In this document: positions 62,971 to 64,000 of the stretch, in pieces
Position numbering within the stretch: the first letter of the stretch is position 1
How the letters are laid out: each line of letters opens with the position of its first letter
Source of the DNA: Clostridia bacterium
GTDB lineage: Bacteria > Bacillota > Clostridia > Lachnospirales > Lachnospiraceae
Direction of reading: 5' to 3'
NCBI GenBank assembly: GCA_910576205.1
Contig: CAJTHL010000001.1
Coordinates: 310,001 to 374,000 of the forward strand
Length of the DNA: 64,000 nucleotides
Position numbers and translations under genes: made by a program
Notes under the pieces: generated by a model
Databases searched by the model: none
Told to the model about the DNA's origin: nothing
What the model saw: only the letters and a program-made list of their open reading frames with translations

Positions 62971-64000
62971 TACGCCTTCGCCATTCCTTTCATTTTTACC
63001 CCCAGTCTGCCGGTATCCTTGTTTGGCCGGATCATCAGCCACACAAAGGCCGCCAGCATTGCCAGCGCCACCACCACGCCGATGCCGAAAGTTCCCGCAG
63101 TGATAAACGTTCCGATCTGGTAAATGCAGAGAGATACACAGTAGGCCAGTCCGCACTGATACCCTATGGCAAACCAGAACCACTTCCGGTTATTCATCTC
63201 TCTTCTGATAGCTCCCATTGCCGCAAAGCAGGGGGCGCACAGGAGGTTAAACACCAGAAAGCTGTATGCGCCGACCGCCGTGATGCAGCCGGAAAGCTGC
63301 CCCCAGAACTCTGCGCCGTCCTCCGCCACCTCTGCAAATCCAAAGAGAAGCCCCAGGGTTCCCACTACATTTTCCTTTGCAATAAGGCCTGTGACTGCCG
63401 CAACCGACATTTTCCAGCCCTGGCCGCCCTGGGTCCAGCCAAGGGGGGCAAATATCCACGCAAAGGTATTTCCAATAGCCGCCAGAATGCTGTCCTCCAG
63501 CTCCACGGCCCCGAATCCTTCCGCTCCCCATCCGTAGCTCATAAGGAACCACAGCACAATGGTGGATAAGAGAATAATGGTTCCCGCCTTTTTGATGAAG
63601 GACCAGCCCCTCTCCCACATGCTCCGAAGGACATTTCCCACTGTGGGCATGTGATAGGCCGGAAGCTCCATAACAAAGGGCGCAGGATTCCCTGCAAACA
63701 TTTTTGTCTTTTTCAGCAGAATGCCGGAGCAGATAATTGCCGCAATTCCCACAAAGTATGCGCTGGGAGCCACCCAGAAGGCGCCGTCAAAGAGCGCGCC
63801 CGCAATTAGGGCAATAATCGGAAGCTTGGCGCCGCAGGGCACAAAGGTAGTGGTCATAATAGTCATCTTCCGGTCCCTGTCATTTTCAATGGTTCTGGAC
63901 GCCATTATCCCCGGAACCCCACAGCCGCTTCCAATCAGCATGGGGATAAAGGACTTTCCGGAAAGACCAAACTTACGGAAAATCCGGTCCATAATAAAAG
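62970..64000 (-). CDS. feoB: Ferrous iron transporter FeoB, C-terminal part (partial)
   Basis: The last 342 residues of FeoB; the N-terminal GTPase half is beyond the window. Membrane core motifs are FIMDRIFRKFGLSGKSF, GSGCGVPGIMASRTIEN (Gate-like Cys), NLLCAPCFAAMGAI and FIPMLI-type helices. It imports Fe(II). No feoA is inside the window. Confidence 0.95.
   Translation of the reverse strand, partial: FIMDRIFRKFGLSGKSFIPMLIGSGCGVPGIMASRTIENDRDRKMTIMTTTFVPCGAKLPIIALIAGALFDGAFWVAPSAYFVGIAAIICSGILLKKTKMFAGNPAPFVMELPAYHMPTVGNVLRSMWERGWSFIKKAGTIILLSTIVLWFLMSYGWGAEGFGAVELEDSILAAIGNTFAWIFAPLGWTQGGQGWKMSVAAVTGLIAKENVVGTLGLLFGFAEVAEDGAEFWGQLSGCITAVGAYSFLVFNLLCAPCFAAMGAIRREMNNRKWFWFAIGYQCGLAYCVSLCIYQIGTFITAGTFGIGVVVALAMLAAFVWLMIRPNKDTGRLGVKMKGMAKA

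Overview
The window looks like chromosome from a spore-forming Firmicute of class Clostridia, most likely a Lachnospiraceae-type gut anaerobe. The evidence is a moderately GC-rich genome carrying SpoVG, MecA, GdpP, a DnaD-like and a DnaC/DnaI-like helicase loader, a CwlD-type spore cortex amidase, a split GlgC/GlgD ADP-glucose pyrophosphorylase, a class B sortase, FeoB with a Cys-rich partner, and a 2[4Fe-4S] ferredoxin. No species can be named from sequence alone. I saw no rRNA, tRNA, CRISPR array, transposase or phage gene.

Layout. 1-3.4 kb: a CsoR-type metal sensor and a MoxR ATPase/VWA-like pair. 3.4-13.5 kb (minus strand): a low-complexity lipoprotein, a large hybrid histidine kinase, two PrsA-like foldase lipoproteins, mfd and pth. 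13.6-16.4 kb: spoVG and the glycogen genes glgC-glgD. 16.6-21.7 kb (plus strand): murC, a dense DnaA-box cluster, the DnaD-like and DnaC-like replication genes, and prs. 21.8-27.8 kb: a two-component system, L-fucose isomerase with a divergent AraC regulator, and a DUF402 protein. 27.9-29.7 kb: rpiB-upp-dCMP deaminase. 29.8-37.7 kb: an eight-gene sugar operon with a PfkB kinase, GntR regulator, ABC importer, split transketolase and class II aldolase. 37.9-42.2 kb: a LexA-box-controlled Y-family polymerase with a small partner, CwlD-like amidase and a GH18 protein. 42.7-46.4 kb: mecA, a DUF1858 protein, ferredoxin, a MerR regulator and a secreted Asp-box protein. 46.4-51.6 kb: the conserved rpsF-ssb-rpsR and gdpP-rplI-dnaB block. 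51.8-53.7 kb: an AT-rich two-gene insert (phosphoribosyltransferase-like membrane protein plus radical SAM protein). 53.9-64 kb: a giant surface protein, DUF951, Sir2, sortase, phosphopantetheinyl transferase, DUF1846 and the feoB end.

The best candidates for something undescribed are the AT-rich PRTase-like/radical SAM pair and the intergenic cluster of five perfect DnaA boxes placed directly before the helicase-loading genes. The sugar operon is a complete uptake-and-cleavage module whose substrate cannot be named. Transcription control is often legible: several promoters have 17-bp spacing, LexA boxes sit on the Y-polymerase promoter, and an inverted repeat overlaps the fucI -10 element.
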